Origin: Acinetobacter lwoffii
GTDB lineage: Bacteria > Pseudomonadota > Gammaproteobacteria > Pseudomonadales > Moraxellaceae
Assembly (NCBI RefSeq): GCF_022967985.1
Contig: NZ_JALJVC010000002.1
Coordinates: 1 to 64,000, forward strand
Length of the DNA: 64,000 nt
Direction of reading: 5' to 3'
A program made the translations under genes and the position numbers. Shown here piece by piece: positions 18,288-28,196 of the stretch. Under the pieces are notes generated by a model, which was not told where the DNA came from, made no database searches, and saw nothing but the letters and a program-made list of their open reading frames with translations. How positions within the stretch are numbered: the first letter of the stretch is position 1; the number at the start of each line of letters is the position of its first letter.

Positions 18288-19607
18288 ATGGATTTAGTTT
18301 CTCGCATACAACGCTTACCGATTGGTAGGTTTCACTACACCTTGCTGGTGGTGATTGGACTGGGCTGGATGTTTGATGCGATGGATACCGGATTGATTTC
18401 CTTTATCCTGGCAAAAATGGCTGAAGACTGGCAGATGACTGCCGATCAAAAAAGCTGGGTGGTGTCGATCGGTTTTGTCGGCATGGCGATCGGGGCGATT
18501 TGTTCAGGTGGCCTGGCAGACCGTTTTGGCCGTAAAACAGTCTTTGCTGCGACCCTGGTCATTTATAGCCTGGCCACTGCAGCTTGTGCTTTTGCACCGG
18601 ATCTGACCTGGCTGCTGGTATTCCGTTTTATCGTCGGTTTGGGCTTGGGTGGTCAGCTACCCGTGGCCGTAACGCTGGTCAGTGAATATATTCCTGCGCA
18701 TGTACGTGGCCGTTTTATTGTCTTGCTGGAAAGTTTTTGGGGGCTGGGCTGGCTGGTCGCGGCGCTAGTATCGCGCTTTATCATTCCAGATTTTGGCTGG
18801 CAAACCGCTTTCATGATTGGTGGCCTGCCTGCGCTGTATGCCATCGTGATCTGGAAAATGGTGCCGGAATCTATTCCTTTCCTGATTAACCGTGGCCGTA
18901 TAGAGGAAGCTTCGGCACTGGTGAAAAAGATTGAGCGTCAATGTGGCGTTCAAGTCTATGAAATTTTTGAAGTGAAACCGGTCGCAGAGAAGCAGAATAT
19001 TTCATTTTCCCAGTTATGGTCGGGTATCTTTGCGCGCCGTACGCTTATGCTCTGGCTGATCTGGTTCGGTATTATCTTTTCCTATTATGGCATCTTTACC
19101 TGGTTGCCAAGTTTACTGGTCAAAGAAGGCTATAGCATTGTCCAGTCTTTTGAATATGTGCTGATTATGATTCTGGCGCAGTTGCCCGGTTATCTGGTGG
19201 CGGCATGGCTGGTCGAAAAACTCGGTCGTAAGCCGACTTTGGCCGGCTTTATTGGCATGTGCGCGATTTCTGCCTATTTCTTTGGTCAGTCGGGTAGTGT
19301 TACTGAAATCGTGATTTGGGGCTGTCTGATGTCCTTCTTTAATCTGGGTGCCTGGGGCGTACTCTATACTTATACGCCGGAACAATATCCGACCAATATC
19401 CGTGCCTTTGGTTCAGGCTGGGCCGGGGCTGTTGGCCGGATTGGCGGTATCGCGGCACCTTTTGCTGTAACCCATCTGATGGGTATGCCGAATGGCTTTA
19501 GCTATGTCTTTACCATGTTTACGGCAGTTCTGGTCGCTGTCGCGATTGTGATTCTGGTCTTGGGTGAAGAAACCAAAGGCAAGACCCTCGAATCGATGGG
19601 CTTATAA
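18288..19607 (+). CDS. niaP: MFS niacin transporter, NiaP-like
   Basis: This 439-residue, 12-helix carrier strongly resembles the NiaP nicotinate transporter family. Shared stretches include GLGWMFDAMDTGLISFI, VGLGLGGQLPVA, VLLESFWGLGWLVAALVS, FSYYGIFTWLPS, QSFEYVLIMILAQLPGYL and YTPEQYPTNIRAFGSG. It would import nicotinic acid or nicotinamide for NAD synthesis across the inner membrane. Two charged loop segments, one after helix 6, fit the sugar-porter-like architecture. No NAD-salvage gene is adjacent, so the assignment rests on sequence resemblance. Confidence 0.8.
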   Translation: MDLVSRIQRLPIGRFHYTLLVVIGLGWMFDAMDTGLISFILAKMAEDWQMTADQKSWVVSIGFVGMAIGAICSGGLADRFGRKTVFAATLVIYSLATAACAFAPDLTWLLVFRFIVGLGLGGQLPVAVTLVSEYIPAHVRGRFIVLLESFWGLGWLVAALVSRFIIPDFGWQTAFMIGGLPALYAIVIWKMVPESIPFLINRGRIEEASALVKKIERQCGVQVYEIFEVKPVAEKQNISFSQLWSGIFARRTLMLWLIWFGIIFSYYGIFTWLPSLLVKEGYSIVQSFEYVLIMILAQLPGYLVAAWLVEKLGRKPTLAGFIGMCAISAYFFGQSGSVTEIVIWGCLMSFFNLGAWGVLYTYTPEQYPTNIRAFGSGWAGAVGRIGGIAAPFAVTHLMGMPNGFSYVFTMFTAVLVAVAIVILVLGEETKGKTLESMGL

Positions 19608-19772
19608 AGGGAATGATTTTTTAGTTGCTTAGGGCCTATAAAGTGGATATTTTTAGGCCATAAGACACAAATTGTCGCGCTGAACGATTTGATGCCCTTG
19701 TGTCATCTACAGCCACGACTTAGCATAAGAAACATTGATACAAAAACGAATTATTTAGGACTATAGGTTGTT

Positions 19773-21992
19773 ATGACAAGCCTTGCGCATCATGCGACAG
19801 AAAACCGCTCCGTAGCAGAATTTACCGAACAAGCTTATCTGAATTACGCCATGTACGTGATTATGGATCGGGCACTCCCTCATATTAGCGATGGCCTGAA
19901 ACCGGTACAGCGCCGGATTGTCTATGCCATGAGTGAGCTGGGCCTGAAATGGACCAGCAAACCAAAGAAATCGGCACGTACAGTCGGTGACGTACTGGGT
20001 AAATACCATCCGCATGGTGACTCGGCCTGTTATGAAGCCATGGTGCTGATGGCACAGCCCTTTAGTTATCGTTACCCGTTTATTGAAGGGCAGGGCAACT
20101 GGGGTTCACCAGATGATCCAAAGTCTTTCGCAGCGATGCGTTATACCGAAGCCAAGCTTTCCCAGTACAGTGAACTATTACTGTCTGAACTGGGACAGGG
20201 CACCTGTGAATGGCAGGACAACTTTGACGGTTCGATGAAAGAACCGGTGAACTTGCCGGCACGTGTACCGAACATCTTGCTGAATGGCACCACTGGTATT
20301 GCTGTCGGTATGGCCACAGACATTCCACCGCATAACCTGCGTGAAGTGGTCAAAGGGACGATTGCGCTAATTCGTAATCCGAACCTGACCGATGAAAAAA
20401 TCGCAGAATATATTCCTGCGCCAGACTTGCCGACCAAAGCTGAAATTATCACCCCGCCTGCTGAACTGTTAAAAATTCAGACCACAGGTCGTGGCAGCTA
20501 CCGCATGCGTGCGGTCTATAGCGTCGATAAAAACGAAATTATCATCACCGAACTGCCTTATCAGGTGTCAGGCTCCAAAATCATCACCCAGATTGCCGAT
20601 CAGATGCAGGCCAAAAAACTGCCTTTGGTCAGCGATGTACGGGATGAATCGGATCATGCCAATCCAACCCGTTTAGTGATTGTATTGCGTTCGAATCGTA
20701 TTGATGCCGAATCGGTGATGAGTCACTTGTTTGCCACCACCGATCTGGAATCCAGCTACCGCGTCAACATGAACATGATTGGTGCGGATGGCCGTCCACA
20801 GGTGAAATCGATTCGTCGTATTTTACTAGAATGGATTGAAATCCGTAAAACCACGGTAACACGCCGTCTGCAATATCATCTGAACAAGATCGAAAAACGC
20901 CTACATATTCTCGGCGGTCTGATCATTGCTTATCTGAATATTGACGAAGTGATTCAGATTATTCGTGAAGAAGATCAGCCAAAACCAGTTTTGATGCAGC
21001 GTTTTAACATTGACGAGATTCAGGCCGAAGCGATTCTGGAACTGAAATTGCGTCATTTGGCTAAGCTTGAAGAAATGGAAATGCGCCGTGAACAGGAAGA
21101 ACTGGAAGCGAAAGCGGCAGTAATTCGTGAACAATTGGCCAATCCGGAATCTTTAAAAAGCCTGATCATTTCTGAGCTGAAAGACGATGCCAAGAAATTT
21201 GGCGATGATCGCCGTTCGCCAATCGTACAGCGTGCCGAAGCTGCTGCAATTAATGAAACTGAAATGTTGCCGGCCGATCCGGTAACGGTGGTGTTATCAG
21301 AAGCTGGCTGGATTCGCTGTGCCAAAGGTCATGAAGTCGATGCAGAAAATCTGAATTTCCGTGCGGGTGATCAATACTTGAGTCATGCACAGGGCAAATC
21401 CAATCAACGCGTTTATGTATTAGATGACACTGGGCGTAGTTATGCCTTGGCCATCAACACGCTGCCATCTGCGCGTGGTCTCGGCGAACCACTCAGTTCA
21501 AAACTGTCTCCAGGCAGTGGGGTAGGTTTTAAACAGGTTCTGGTGGCAGAGGATGAAACTGAAATTCTAGCAGCAAGCAACAAAGGCTATGGCTTTAAAA
21601 CCCAGGCCAAGCAGCTGGATACCAGTGCCAAAGCGGGGAAAGCTTTCCTGAATTTATCTGAAGGGGCAGAGGTCATGAACCTGCAGCCGCTCGAAGATGC
21701 TACACATGTTGCACTGCTCAGTTCAGCAGGACGTCTGTTGATTGTCGATTTAGCAGAATTACCTGTATTGAACAAAGGTAAAGGAAATAAATTGATACAA
21801 CTTGAAGATGGTGATCAAATTTTGTCCATGACACTATTGAAGCTTGATGAAATAATTCAAGTGCTTGCAGGACAACAGCAGTTAAAATTAAAAGGGGATG
21901 ATTTGCGCAAATATATCGGCAAGCGCGGTGCAAAAGGACAGCTTTTACCACGCGGATATCAAAAAGCAAATAAACTGTTGATTCAAAGATAA
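19773..21992 (+). CDS. parC: DNA topoisomerase IV subunit A
   Basis: This is a 739-residue type IIA topoisomerase subunit, full length for Acinetobacter ParC. The catalytic tyrosine is Tyr124 in [11 protein letters not shown], next to Arg123. The quinolone-resistance region reads [12 protein letters not shown] with Ser84 and Glu88, the susceptible-type residues. The C-terminal half has the beta-pinwheel repeats ([24 protein letters not shown]). The partner gene parE is not in this window. The gene appears to stand alone, with 165 bases of non-coding sequence before it. Confidence 0.97.
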   Translation: MTSLAHHATENRSVAEFTEQAYLNYAMYVIMDRALPHISDGLKPVQRRIVYAMSELGLKWTSKPKKSARTVGDVLGKYHPHGDSACYEAMVLMAQPFSYRYPFIEGQGNWGSPDDPKSFAAMRYTEAKLSQYSELLLSELGQGTCEWQDNFDGSMKEPVNLPARVPNILLNGTTGIAVGMATDIPPHNLREVVKGTIALIRNPNLTDEKIAEYIPAPDLPTKAEIITPPAELLKIQTTGRGSYRMRAVYSVDKNEIIITELPYQVSGSKIITQIADQMQAKKLPLVSDVRDESDHANPTRLVIVLRSNRIDAESVMSHLFATTDLESSYRVNMNMIGADGRPQVKSIRRILLEWIEIRKTTVTRRLQYHLNKIEKRLHILGGLIIAYLNIDEVIQIIREEDQPKPVLMQRFNIDEIQAEAILELKLRHLAKLEEMEMRREQEELEAKAAVIREQLANPESLKSLIISELKDDAKKFGDDRRSPIVQRAEAAAINETEMLPADPVTVVLSEAGWIRCAKGHEVDAENLNFRAGDQYLSHAQGKSNQRVYVLDDTGRSYALAINTLPSARGLGEPLSSKLSPGSGVGFKQVLVAEDETEILAASNKGYGFKTQAKQLDTSAKAGKAFLNLSEGAEVMNLQPLEDATHVALLSSAGRLLIVDLAELPVLNKGKGNKLIQLEDGDQILSMTLLKLDEIIQVLAGQQQLKLKGDDLRKYIGKRGAKGQLLPRGYQKANKLLIQR

Positions 21993-22142
21993 GACTAGCA
22001 TCCATCCTGCGAAATACGTTATATATGAACAACGATTCAACAAGATGGATGCAATATCGCACATATACAAGTCTAAAAATGGCGTGTGATATTGAAAAAA
22101 ACAGTTGAAATACTAAGGATTATGATTGGAGAGATGGCCATT

Positions 22143-23819
22143 ATGGAAAAAATTTGGTTTGCTGAATACCAAAAAACAGGGATTCCAGAAACAGTAGAAT
22201 TACCAGCAGAAAATACTTCTCTAGTAGATATTTTTGAGCGTAATTTCCAAAAATTCGGCTCGCGTGATGCCTTTATCTTTATGGATAAGGCCATGACTTT
22301 CAATGAATTGGAAGAGGCGAGCCGTAAGTTTGCAACTTATCTACAAAGCTTGGGGTTAGCAAAAGGTTCACGTGTGGCAGTGATGATGCCAAACGTTCTT
22401 CAGTATCCGGTTGTGGCACTTGGGGTGTTCCGCGCAGGTTTGGTACTGGTCAACGTGAATCCACTCTACACATCGCGTGAACTTGAGCATCAATTGAATG
22501 ACTCAGGTGCTGAAGTACTGGTGATTATTGAAAACTTTGCTTCTGTTTATCAAGCGATTATTGGTAAAACACCAGTGAAGCATGTCGTGGTCGCTTCTGT
22601 CGGTGACATGCTGGGTGCCTTGAAAGGAACTTTGGTAAATTTTGTCTTGCGTTCTGTGCGCAAGCAAATTCCAGCTTGGGATATTCCAGGCCATGTGAGA
22701 TTTAATGCGGCGTTATCTAAAGTTAATCCAAGTAACTATAAACGCCCTGAATTGACCCTTAGTGATACAGCAGTTCTTCAATACACAGGTGGTACGACGG
22801 GTGTATCTAAAGGTGCTGAACTGACACATCGTAACCTGGTTGCGAACATGTTGCAGTGTGACGGCATCTTCCAGAGTAAATTTGGTGCGCAAGATGGTCA
22901 GCCAGATGACCGTATTTTCTGTGCCTTGCCGCTTTATCATATCTTTGCATTCATGGTATGCGCACTTTACGGTATGTACAAAGGTCAGGCGAACGTTCTG
23001 ATTCCAAACCCGCGTGATTTACCTGCGGTGATGAAAGAACTACGTAAATATCAACCGACTTTCTTCCCGGCAGTGAATACACTGTTCAATGCGCTGGTAA
23101 ACAATGAAGAGTTTAAGCAACTTGATCATAGTAAACTGAAAATGGCGATGGGCGGCGGTATGGCCGTACTTCCTTCTACTGCAGCAGCATGGAAGAAAGT
23201 TACCGGAACCAATATCGTTGAAGGCTATGGTTTGTCTGAAACTTCTCCGGTGGCAACAGCAAACCCACCTGCGTCTGAAGAATTCAGTGGCACTATTGGT
23301 ATTCCATTACCATTGACTGAAGTGGCTATTCTGGATGATGAAGGCAATGAAGTTCCACTGGGTGAGCAAGGTGAAATTTCAATCCGTGGTCCTCAGGTCA
23401 TGAAAGGCTATTGGAACCGTCCGGATGAAACTGAAAAAGTCATGGTGAATGGCTTCTTCCGTACCGGTGATATCGGTGTCATGGATTCACGTGGTTATGT
23501 GAAAATTGTAGACCGTAAGAAAGACATGATTTTAGTGTCTGGTTTTAACGTCTATCCATCTGAAATTGAAGAAGTTGTAGCAACTCATCCAAAAGTACTG
23601 GAAGTGGCTGCGATTGGTGTGCCAGATGAAAAATCGGGTGAAGTGCCAAAACTGTTTGTCGTGAAAAAAGATCCGTCTTTAACCACAGAAGAAGTTTTAG
23701 CATTCGCTAAAGAAAACCTGACCGGTTATAAACGTCCACGTTATGTCGAGTTTATGGATGAATTGCCAAAATCAAACGTAGGTAAAATCCTGCGTAAAGA
23801 TTTACGTAAAACAGCCTAA
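22143..23819 (+). CDS. fadD: Long-chain-fatty-acid-CoA ligase
   Basis: This 558-residue enzyme activates fatty acids to acyl-CoA through an acyl-AMP. The AMP-binding motif is YTGGTTGVSKGAEL. The fatty-acyl-CoA synthetase signature is NGFFRTGDIGVMDSRGY followed by VDRKKDMILVSGFNVYP. The C-terminal catalytic lysine is in LPKSNVGKILRK. I place the start at the ATG at 22143 (MEKIWFAEY), aligned with the E. coli FadD start and preceded by GGAGAG at 22128-22133. The GTG at 22086 would add 19 residues. A strong terminator follows the stop. Confidence 0.95.
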   Translation: MEKIWFAEYQKTGIPETVELPAENTSLVDIFERNFQKFGSRDAFIFMDKAMTFNELEEASRKFATYLQSLGLAKGSRVAVMMPNVLQYPVVALGVFRAGLVLVNVNPLYTSRELEHQLNDSGAEVLVIIENFASVYQAIIGKTPVKHVVVASVGDMLGALKGTLVNFVLRSVRKQIPAWDIPGHVRFNAALSKVNPSNYKRPELTLSDTAVLQYTGGTTGVSKGAELTHRNLVANMLQCDGIFQSKFGAQDGQPDDRIFCALPLYHIFAFMVCALYGMYKGQANVLIPNPRDLPAVMKELRKYQPTFFPAVNTLFNALVNNEEFKQLDHSKLKMAMGGGMAVLPSTAAAWKKVTGTNIVEGYGLSETSPVATANPPASEEFSGTIGIPLPLTEVAILDDEGNEVPLGEQGEISIRGPQVMKGYWNRPDETEKVMVNGFFRTGDIGVMDSRGYVKIVDRKKDMILVSGFNVYPSEIEEVVATHPKVLEVAAIGVPDEKSGEVPKLFVVKKDPSLTTEEVLAFAKENLTGYKRPRYVEFMDELPKSNVGKILRKDLRKTA

Positions 23820-23830
23820 TACCTATAAGA

Positions 23831-23858
23831 AAAAAAAGCGCCGTCAGGCGCTTTTTTT
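23831..23858. terminator. Bidirectional terminator after fadD
   Basis: AAAAAAAGCGCC, loop GTCA, GGCGCTTTTTTT lies between convergent genes and can end transcripts from both sides. Confidence 0.9.
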
Positions 23859-23870
23859 GATTTGGACTTT

Positions 23871-24251
23871 TTATTTTTTCATTAACCAGCGATCAAAATA
23901 AGGACGACCTACACCAACTACTCCCAAGAAGATAAACATGGTGCCAAACTGGCGAGTAAATCCGGTTTGATTAAAGCTGCCATAACTTAGAATGTTATCG
24001 ACCAAGCAATACACCAGAATCGCGACCAGCCAGTGCCAGAGAGGCATACGCTTGATACCGACGAAATAAAAGGCAATCCATAAAATGGCAAAGGTGAAGA
24101 TTGGTGACCAGATATTCATATTGGCACAAATGACAGCCATCAGAAATGCCACAATCGGCAGGACAATTTTTAATACGCGATCCACTTGACGTTGATGCTG
24201 GCGTTGTTTCTCGAGGACATCGAACATTTCATTTTGATCAGGCGCGACCAT
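23871..24251 (-). CDS. Conserved membrane protein of unknown function
   Basis: This 126-residue protein has a short charged N-terminus (residues 1-27, rich in Gln and Arg) and about four hydrophobic segments (roughly 28-43, 48-64, 71-85 and 103-115). It ends in a basic tail, RWLMKK. An AAGGA ribosome-binding site about 8 bases before the ATG supports the start. I do not recognise the family. It is divergent from the MAPEG gene, with 100 bases between the two starts. Confidence 0.7.
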   Translation of the reverse strand: MVAPDQNEMFDVLEKQRQHQRQVDRVLKIVLPIVAFLMAVICANMNIWSPIFTFAILWIAFYFVGIKRMPLWHWLVAILVYCLVDNILSYGSFNQTGFTRQFGTMFIFLGVVGVGRPYFDRWLMKK

Positions 24252-24351
24252 AGTGAATCCTTAACAAGTAATAAAAAGCACTCTATTTAACAAAATTTAT
24301 TCACGAAATGCCATGCTATGATAGAGATAAAATTTTCATGAGAAAAAACAG

Positions 24352-24750
24352 ATGCACAGCATTAGTGGGGTTATTTATCTCATTTTGGCCGCTTGTCTTT
24401 TGCCTTATGTGTTTACATTGATTGCAAAAAAATCAGCAGGCTTCAGCAGCAAAGACAATCAGAACCCACGGGCATTTTTAGAAAAGTCTTCAGGCTTGGC
24501 CAGTCGCGCGAATGCTGCCCAGCAGAATAGCTTTGAAAGTTTGCCACTCTTTATTGCTGCTATTCTAATGGCGGAATATATGGTGGTGCCGCAAAGTGTA
24601 GTGATGACTTTTGGTGTAGCTTATCTGGTTTTTCGTGTGTTGTACGGAATCTGCTATTTAGCCAACTGGGCGACTTTACGCTCTATCGTATGGTTGCTCT
24701 CGATGTTATGTCCGGTAGCTTTATTGCTGCTGATCATCAAGTTAGTTTAA
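24352..24750 (+). CDS. MAPEG family membrane protein
   Basis: This 132-residue protein has four hydrophobic helices and fits the bacterial MAPEG group (membrane-associated proteins in eicosanoid and glutathione metabolism). The second-helix motif is visible as SRANAAQQNSFESLPLFIAAIL, whose Arg-Ala-x-x-Ala-x-x-Asn-x-x-Glu pattern is diagnostic. VFRVLYGICYLANW matches the conserved third-helix region. Bacterial members of this subgroup have no firmly established substrate. It stands just before ppa but has 117 bases of spacing. Confidence 0.85.
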   Translation: MHSISGVIYLILAACLLPYVFTLIAKKSAGFSSKDNQNPRAFLEKSSGLASRANAAQQNSFESLPLFIAAILMAEYMVVPQSVVMTFGVAYLVFRVLYGICYLANWATLRSIVWLLSMLCPVALLLLIIKLV

Positions 24751-24867
24751 GTCATCAGGTCTGCGGACATATTTACAGTTCGATATTTTAAAATCCAAAA
24801 AAATCTTTAAAAACCGTTATAATTGTCGCGGTTTTTTAAAAGATATAACTTGTTAAAGAGTGATGCT

Positions 24868-25404
24868 ATGAGCTACAGCAATATCCCAGCGGGTAAAGAT
24901 GCGCCAAACGATATCTATGTGATCATCGAAATTCCTGCAAATGCAGCACCAATCAAATACGAAATCGATAAAGATTCTGATGCGTTATTTGTAGACCGTT
25001 TCATGGGTACAGCAATGTTCTACCCAGCAAACTACGGTTATGTACCAAACACACTATCGCTTGATGGTGACCCATTAGACGTACTGGTTGTAACGCCTCA
25101 TCCAGTAGAGCCAGGTTCTGTCATTCGTTGCCGTCCTGTCGGTAAATTGAACATGGAAGATGATGGTGGTGTTGATGCGAAACTGGTTGCAGTTCCACAT
25201 GACAAACTGACTCCAATCTACAAAGATGTTCAGGAATATACTGATCTTCCTCCATTGTTGATCAGCCAGATCGAACATTTCTTCCAGCATTACAAAGATC
25301 TTGAGCCAGGTAAATGGGTCAAGCTGAGTGGTTGGGAAGGTGCTGATGTTGCGAAACAAGAAGTTATGAGCTCAATCGAAGCTTATGCAGAAGCAAATAA
25401 ATAA
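24868..25404 (+). CDS. ppa: Inorganic pyrophosphatase
   Basis: This 178-residue family I soluble pyrophosphatase hydrolyses PPi released by biosynthesis. The metal-binding signature is [10 protein letters not shown]; other active-site stretches are [24 protein letters not shown] and [12 protein letters not shown]. The start is the ATG at 24868 (MSYSNIPAG), with AAAGAG at 24855-24860 upstream. The earlier in-frame ATG at 24823 would add 15 basic residues unlike the family and overlap a likely promoter region. A terminator follows at 25448. Confidence 0.96.
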   Translation: MSYSNIPAGKDAPNDIYVIIEIPANAAPIKYEIDKDSDALFVDRFMGTAMFYPANYGYVPNTLSLDGDPLDVLVVTPHPVEPGSVIRCRPVGKLNMEDDGGVDAKLVAVPHDKLTPIYKDVQEYTDLPPLLISQIEHFFQHYKDLEPGKWVKLSGWEGADVAKQEVMSSIEAYAEANK

Positions 25405-25447
25405 TTGCTTTTTGTCGTCCAGGTTTTAACTTTTTAAAGCCTGGAAT

Positions 25448-25478
25448 AAAAAAACCTGCACATTGTGCAGGTTTTTTT
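25448..25478. terminator. Bidirectional terminator between ppa and porin gene
   Basis: AAAAAAACCTGCAC, loop ATT, GTGCAGGTTTTTTT is a long perfect hairpin flanked by A and T runs, able to serve both convergent genes. Confidence 0.92.
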
Positions 25479-25499
25479 ATGACTTGAAATTCGTGTGAA

Positions 25500-26819
25500 T
25501 TAGAATAATTTCACAGGAATGTCTAACCAGATACGCCATTCATTAGTGTCACCAATGTAGTTAGATTGATAATCATCACTTGCACGGTAGTAAGAATGAC
25601 GAAGACGTAAGCTTGCATCTTTCGCAAAACCAGACTGAACAGTATATTTCACTTGGTTAAAGAATTCGCGCTCATGCTCATTATCACTGATCATAGTACC
25701 TGCATTGTTAGTAGCTTTAATATCCCAACCATAAACAAAAGCAGATGTCCAAGATAATCCAGGAACATTTACAGCACCAAAGTCAAATGTATATTGAAGT
25801 TCCGCTGATTTTTCGTCATTACCAATAAAGTCAGACAGGTATGAATTCGGCATATAAATCGATTGTTTACCATCACCTACGCCTGTACCCAAACCATAGT
25901 CATAGCCAGTGTTACCAAAATTTTGCTGGTAAGCAAGCATGACATTATGTGGACCATGATTATAAGTTGTAGATAAAGCTAAAATAGTATTATCGAATGA
26001 ATCATCTGGTGAGCCGATTTGAGAATAAAGATATGGATTTGCTTCTTTATCCCATTTTGTATGGTAACCACTGAAATCATGAGTTAATGTGCTTTTATCT
26101 GCCAATGCATAGCTATAGTTGGCATTAACATAGTGGCGGTCTAAGCGGTCTTTAATGTCTGTACCATAATAAGAAGCATTAACTGCATCATTAAATTTAT
26201 ATTTCGCGCCCCAAACCACTGCACGATCTAGCTTTGCACCATCGGAATTGATTTGGTTGGAAAGCTGATTTTCTGTGAATTTACCAGCAATCAGGTTTAA
26301 GTTTTCAATTTCGTTACTTTGAACCAATACGCCAGTATAGTATTCAGGCACTAAACGCGCAGTATTGCTTGCAAGTACAGGTAAGTCTAAAACCTGAGTA
26401 CCGTAAGTCGCAGTCGTATTTGATACACGAGCTTTCACATATGCACCGCCACGAGCCCAGTGGTCATAAGCATCTTTAGTACCATCAGCATTATTTTGAG
26501 GGTGGACTGGGATCATATCATTGCCAGTATGACCATTTTCACCCAATTTAAATGAAGCATCACCAATAATACCAGCACCAAAGCCTACAGTACCTTGAGT
26601 AAAGCCAGAGTCTAGTTTAACAATCGCAGTTTGTGCAAATGAGCTCGTATCTGGTACGTTATTTTTCTTGTCACGGTGCAAATAGCCGGTACGGAAAAGT
26701 ACAGAACCTTCAGCATCTTCTACAAAACCTTTAGACTCGCTTTGCTCGCTAGCGAAAGCGGTAGAAACCAAAGCAGCCTGAATCAAAACTGCTAATGTTA
26801 ATTTTTTTGAATTTTGCAT
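25500..26819 (-). CDS. OprD family outer-membrane porin
   Basis: This 439-residue precursor has a signal peptide ending about AFA-SEQ (residues 20-24) and a beta-barrel body ending in Phe, as outer-membrane proteins do. OprD-type features include the N-terminal GFVEDAEGSVLFRTGYLHRD region and the C-terminal SLRLRHSYYRA and EWRIWLDIPVKLF. OprD/Occ channels pass small carboxylates or basic amino acids. Its place next to ppa matches the context I remember for the Acinetobacter OccAB1 porin, but I cannot verify orthology. I use the ATG at 26819 (MQNSKKLTL); the codon at 26840 would precede a normal signal peptide with seven extra residues. Confidence 0.88.
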   Translation of the reverse strand: MQNSKKLTLAVLIQAALVSTAFASEQSESKGFVEDAEGSVLFRTGYLHRDKKNNVPDTSSFAQTAIVKLDSGFTQGTVGFGAGIIGDASFKLGENGHTGNDMIPVHPQNNADGTKDAYDHWARGGAYVKARVSNTTATYGTQVLDLPVLASNTARLVPEYYTGVLVQSNEIENLNLIAGKFTENQLSNQINSDGAKLDRAVVWGAKYKFNDAVNASYYGTDIKDRLDRHYVNANYSYALADKSTLTHDFSGYHTKWDKEANPYLYSQIGSPDDSFDNTILALSTTYNHGPHNVMLAYQQNFGNTGYDYGLGTGVGDGKQSIYMPNSYLSDFIGNDEKSAELQYTFDFGAVNVPGLSWTSAFVYGWDIKATNNAGTMISDNEHEREFFNQVKYTVQSGFAKDASLRLRHSYYRASDDYQSNYIGDTNEWRIWLDIPVKLF

Positions 26820-27416
26820 TGGGAAGAGAGCCTTATACAAATTGATCGGAATTTTTTAGGAATTGTATAAGAATTGCTGAAAAAATGTCATTTTTTATTG
26901 GATATATTCCACTAAAGTTTAGATTTTTTTAACTCAAATTAAACAATAGCAAGGATTTGAGGTGATTAATTTCTAACCTATCGGTAAAAAGTGAGTAAAA
27001 ACATAATTTTATTGGAAATTATAAATGATATTTCTAAAGTGGTGAAATGAATGTGATCAGCTTATTTATTTTGAAACGGGAGAAAAATATGATCAAAAAT
27101 TACGCACTATTTTTTAGCACAAATTTTAATCATTACAAAAATGGAATCAAAATGGGGCAAATCGTAAATGATTATGTATAAGTATTAAAAAAGTGATGAA
27201 ATAGCCTTAAATACATTTATTTAAAAGAAAGCCTAGATAATTCAGTTTTTCATAATTTAAATTTTAATTTAAAAACAATAACTTAAGTTTTATTTGTCTT
27301 TTTAGATTTATTATTTTGGTTCCTTTTATCCAGATTGGCATAGCTCTTGCAAATTTTGAGCTTGAGTTTAATCAATGATCATAAAAACGTCTCAGACGAT
27401 CTGGGGGAGCCACACA
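26820..27416. other. 597-bp AT-rich region between two divergent porin genes
   Basis: This unusually long, very AT-rich region holds no convincing gene. Its right end contains the sigma-54 promoter at 27335-27351, and the ribosome-binding site GGGGGAG at 27403-27409 for the TorF-like gene. Its left end should hold the OprD-type porin promoter. The middle (about 26900-27330) could hold enhancer sites for a sigma-54 activator. I found only GCACTATTTTTTAGCAC near 27106, which is a poor match to the NtrC palindrome. Confidence 0.5.
27335..27351 (+). promoter_or_regulatory. Sigma-54 (RpoN) promoter
   Basis: TTGGCATAGCTCTTGCA matches the -24/-12 consensus YTGGCACG-N4-TTGCW, with GG at 27337-27338 and GC at 27349-27350, the exact 10-base gap required. 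It lies 65 bases before the ATG of the TorF-like porin. Such promoters need an AAA+ activator bound upstream. Confidence 0.8.
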
Positions 27417-28151
27417 ATGAAATTAACATTAAAAGTATTATCTCTTGCTTTATTGGGCGCTGTATCTTCTTTTACTTTTGCTGAAGAACCTGTTGCTGAA
27501 CATACGGTATCTGGAAATATCAGCGTACTTTCGAGCTATAACTTGCGTGGTATTACTAACATTCCTGAAAATAGCGGCGCTACCTTACAAGGTGGACTTG
27601 ATTATAACCATGCGTCTGGCTTCTATGCAGGTTGGTGGGGATCTACGCTAGATTACCCTTTGTCTGAAGAAGGACGTGATGCTTTCGAAAATAACTTCTA
27701 TGCTGGCTATAGCCATGCAGTCAATGATGACTTAGGTTTAACGATCGGTACGACCTACTATTATTATTATGAATCTGATGTCAATTCTGATGGATTTGAG
27801 CTGTTACTGGGTATGAGCTATAAAGATTTGGGCGTTACAGCACAAACCCTTCTTGAAGATACCACTTGGGGCAATGCAGGTGATACCTATTTAAAAGCTA
27901 CTTATAGCTATGCTTTACCACAAGATTTCAGCTTGGATACAGCTTTAGGCTTATATGCTTATGAAAAATCAGGTGACTTTATTGAAGGAACTACGGAAAG
28001 TTTTGGTTTCCGTCATTTTGACATCGGTTTAAGCAAGCCACTTGGTGACACAGGTGTGACTGCAAGCATGAATTATATCTTGGGTGGTTATGACCGTTTT
28101 GATGAAAAACAAAAGAATAAAGTTGTATTCGGACTCGGTTATAGCTTCTAA
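27417..28151 (+). CDS. TorF family putative porin
   Basis: This 244-residue precursor has a signal peptide MKLTLKVLSLALLGAVSSFTFA and a beta-barrel-like body ending in YSF. It fits the TorF/Gcw_chp family: SGNISVLSSYNLRGIT at the start, GFYAGWWGSTLD, YAGYSHAVNDDLGLTIGTTYYYYY, and a GLGYSF end. The family is often found beside glnK-amtB in other proteobacteria. Here those genes are only 2 kb away and this gene has a sigma-54 promoter, so a role in uptake of a nitrogen source across the outer membrane is plausible. GGGGGAG at 27403-27409 fixes the ATG at 27417. Confidence 0.85.
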   Translation: MKLTLKVLSLALLGAVSSFTFAEEPVAEHTVSGNISVLSSYNLRGITNIPENSGATLQGGLDYNHASGFYAGWWGSTLDYPLSEEGRDAFENNFYAGYSHAVNDDLGLTIGTTYYYYYESDVNSDGFELLLGMSYKDLGVTAQTLLEDTTWGNAGDTYLKATYSYALPQDFSLDTALGLYAYEKSGDFIEGTTESFGFRHFDIGLSKPLGDTGVTASMNYILGGYDRFDEKQKNKVVFGLGYSF

Positions 28152-28163
28152 TTTTCTTTAGAT

Positions 28164-28190
28164 AAAAAGGCGACCTTAGGTCGCTTTTTT
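28164..28190. terminator. Bidirectional terminator
   Basis: AAAAAGGCGACC, loop TTA, GGTCGCTTTTTT lies between the TorF-like gene and the convergent comM gene. Confidence 0.9.
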
Positions 28191-28196
28191 AATGAG

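Noticed and set aside
27105..27121. NtrC enhancer site GCACTATTTTTTAGCAC
   Set aside because: The right arm is not the complement of the left (TAGCAC instead of TAGTGC), so the palindrome is poor.
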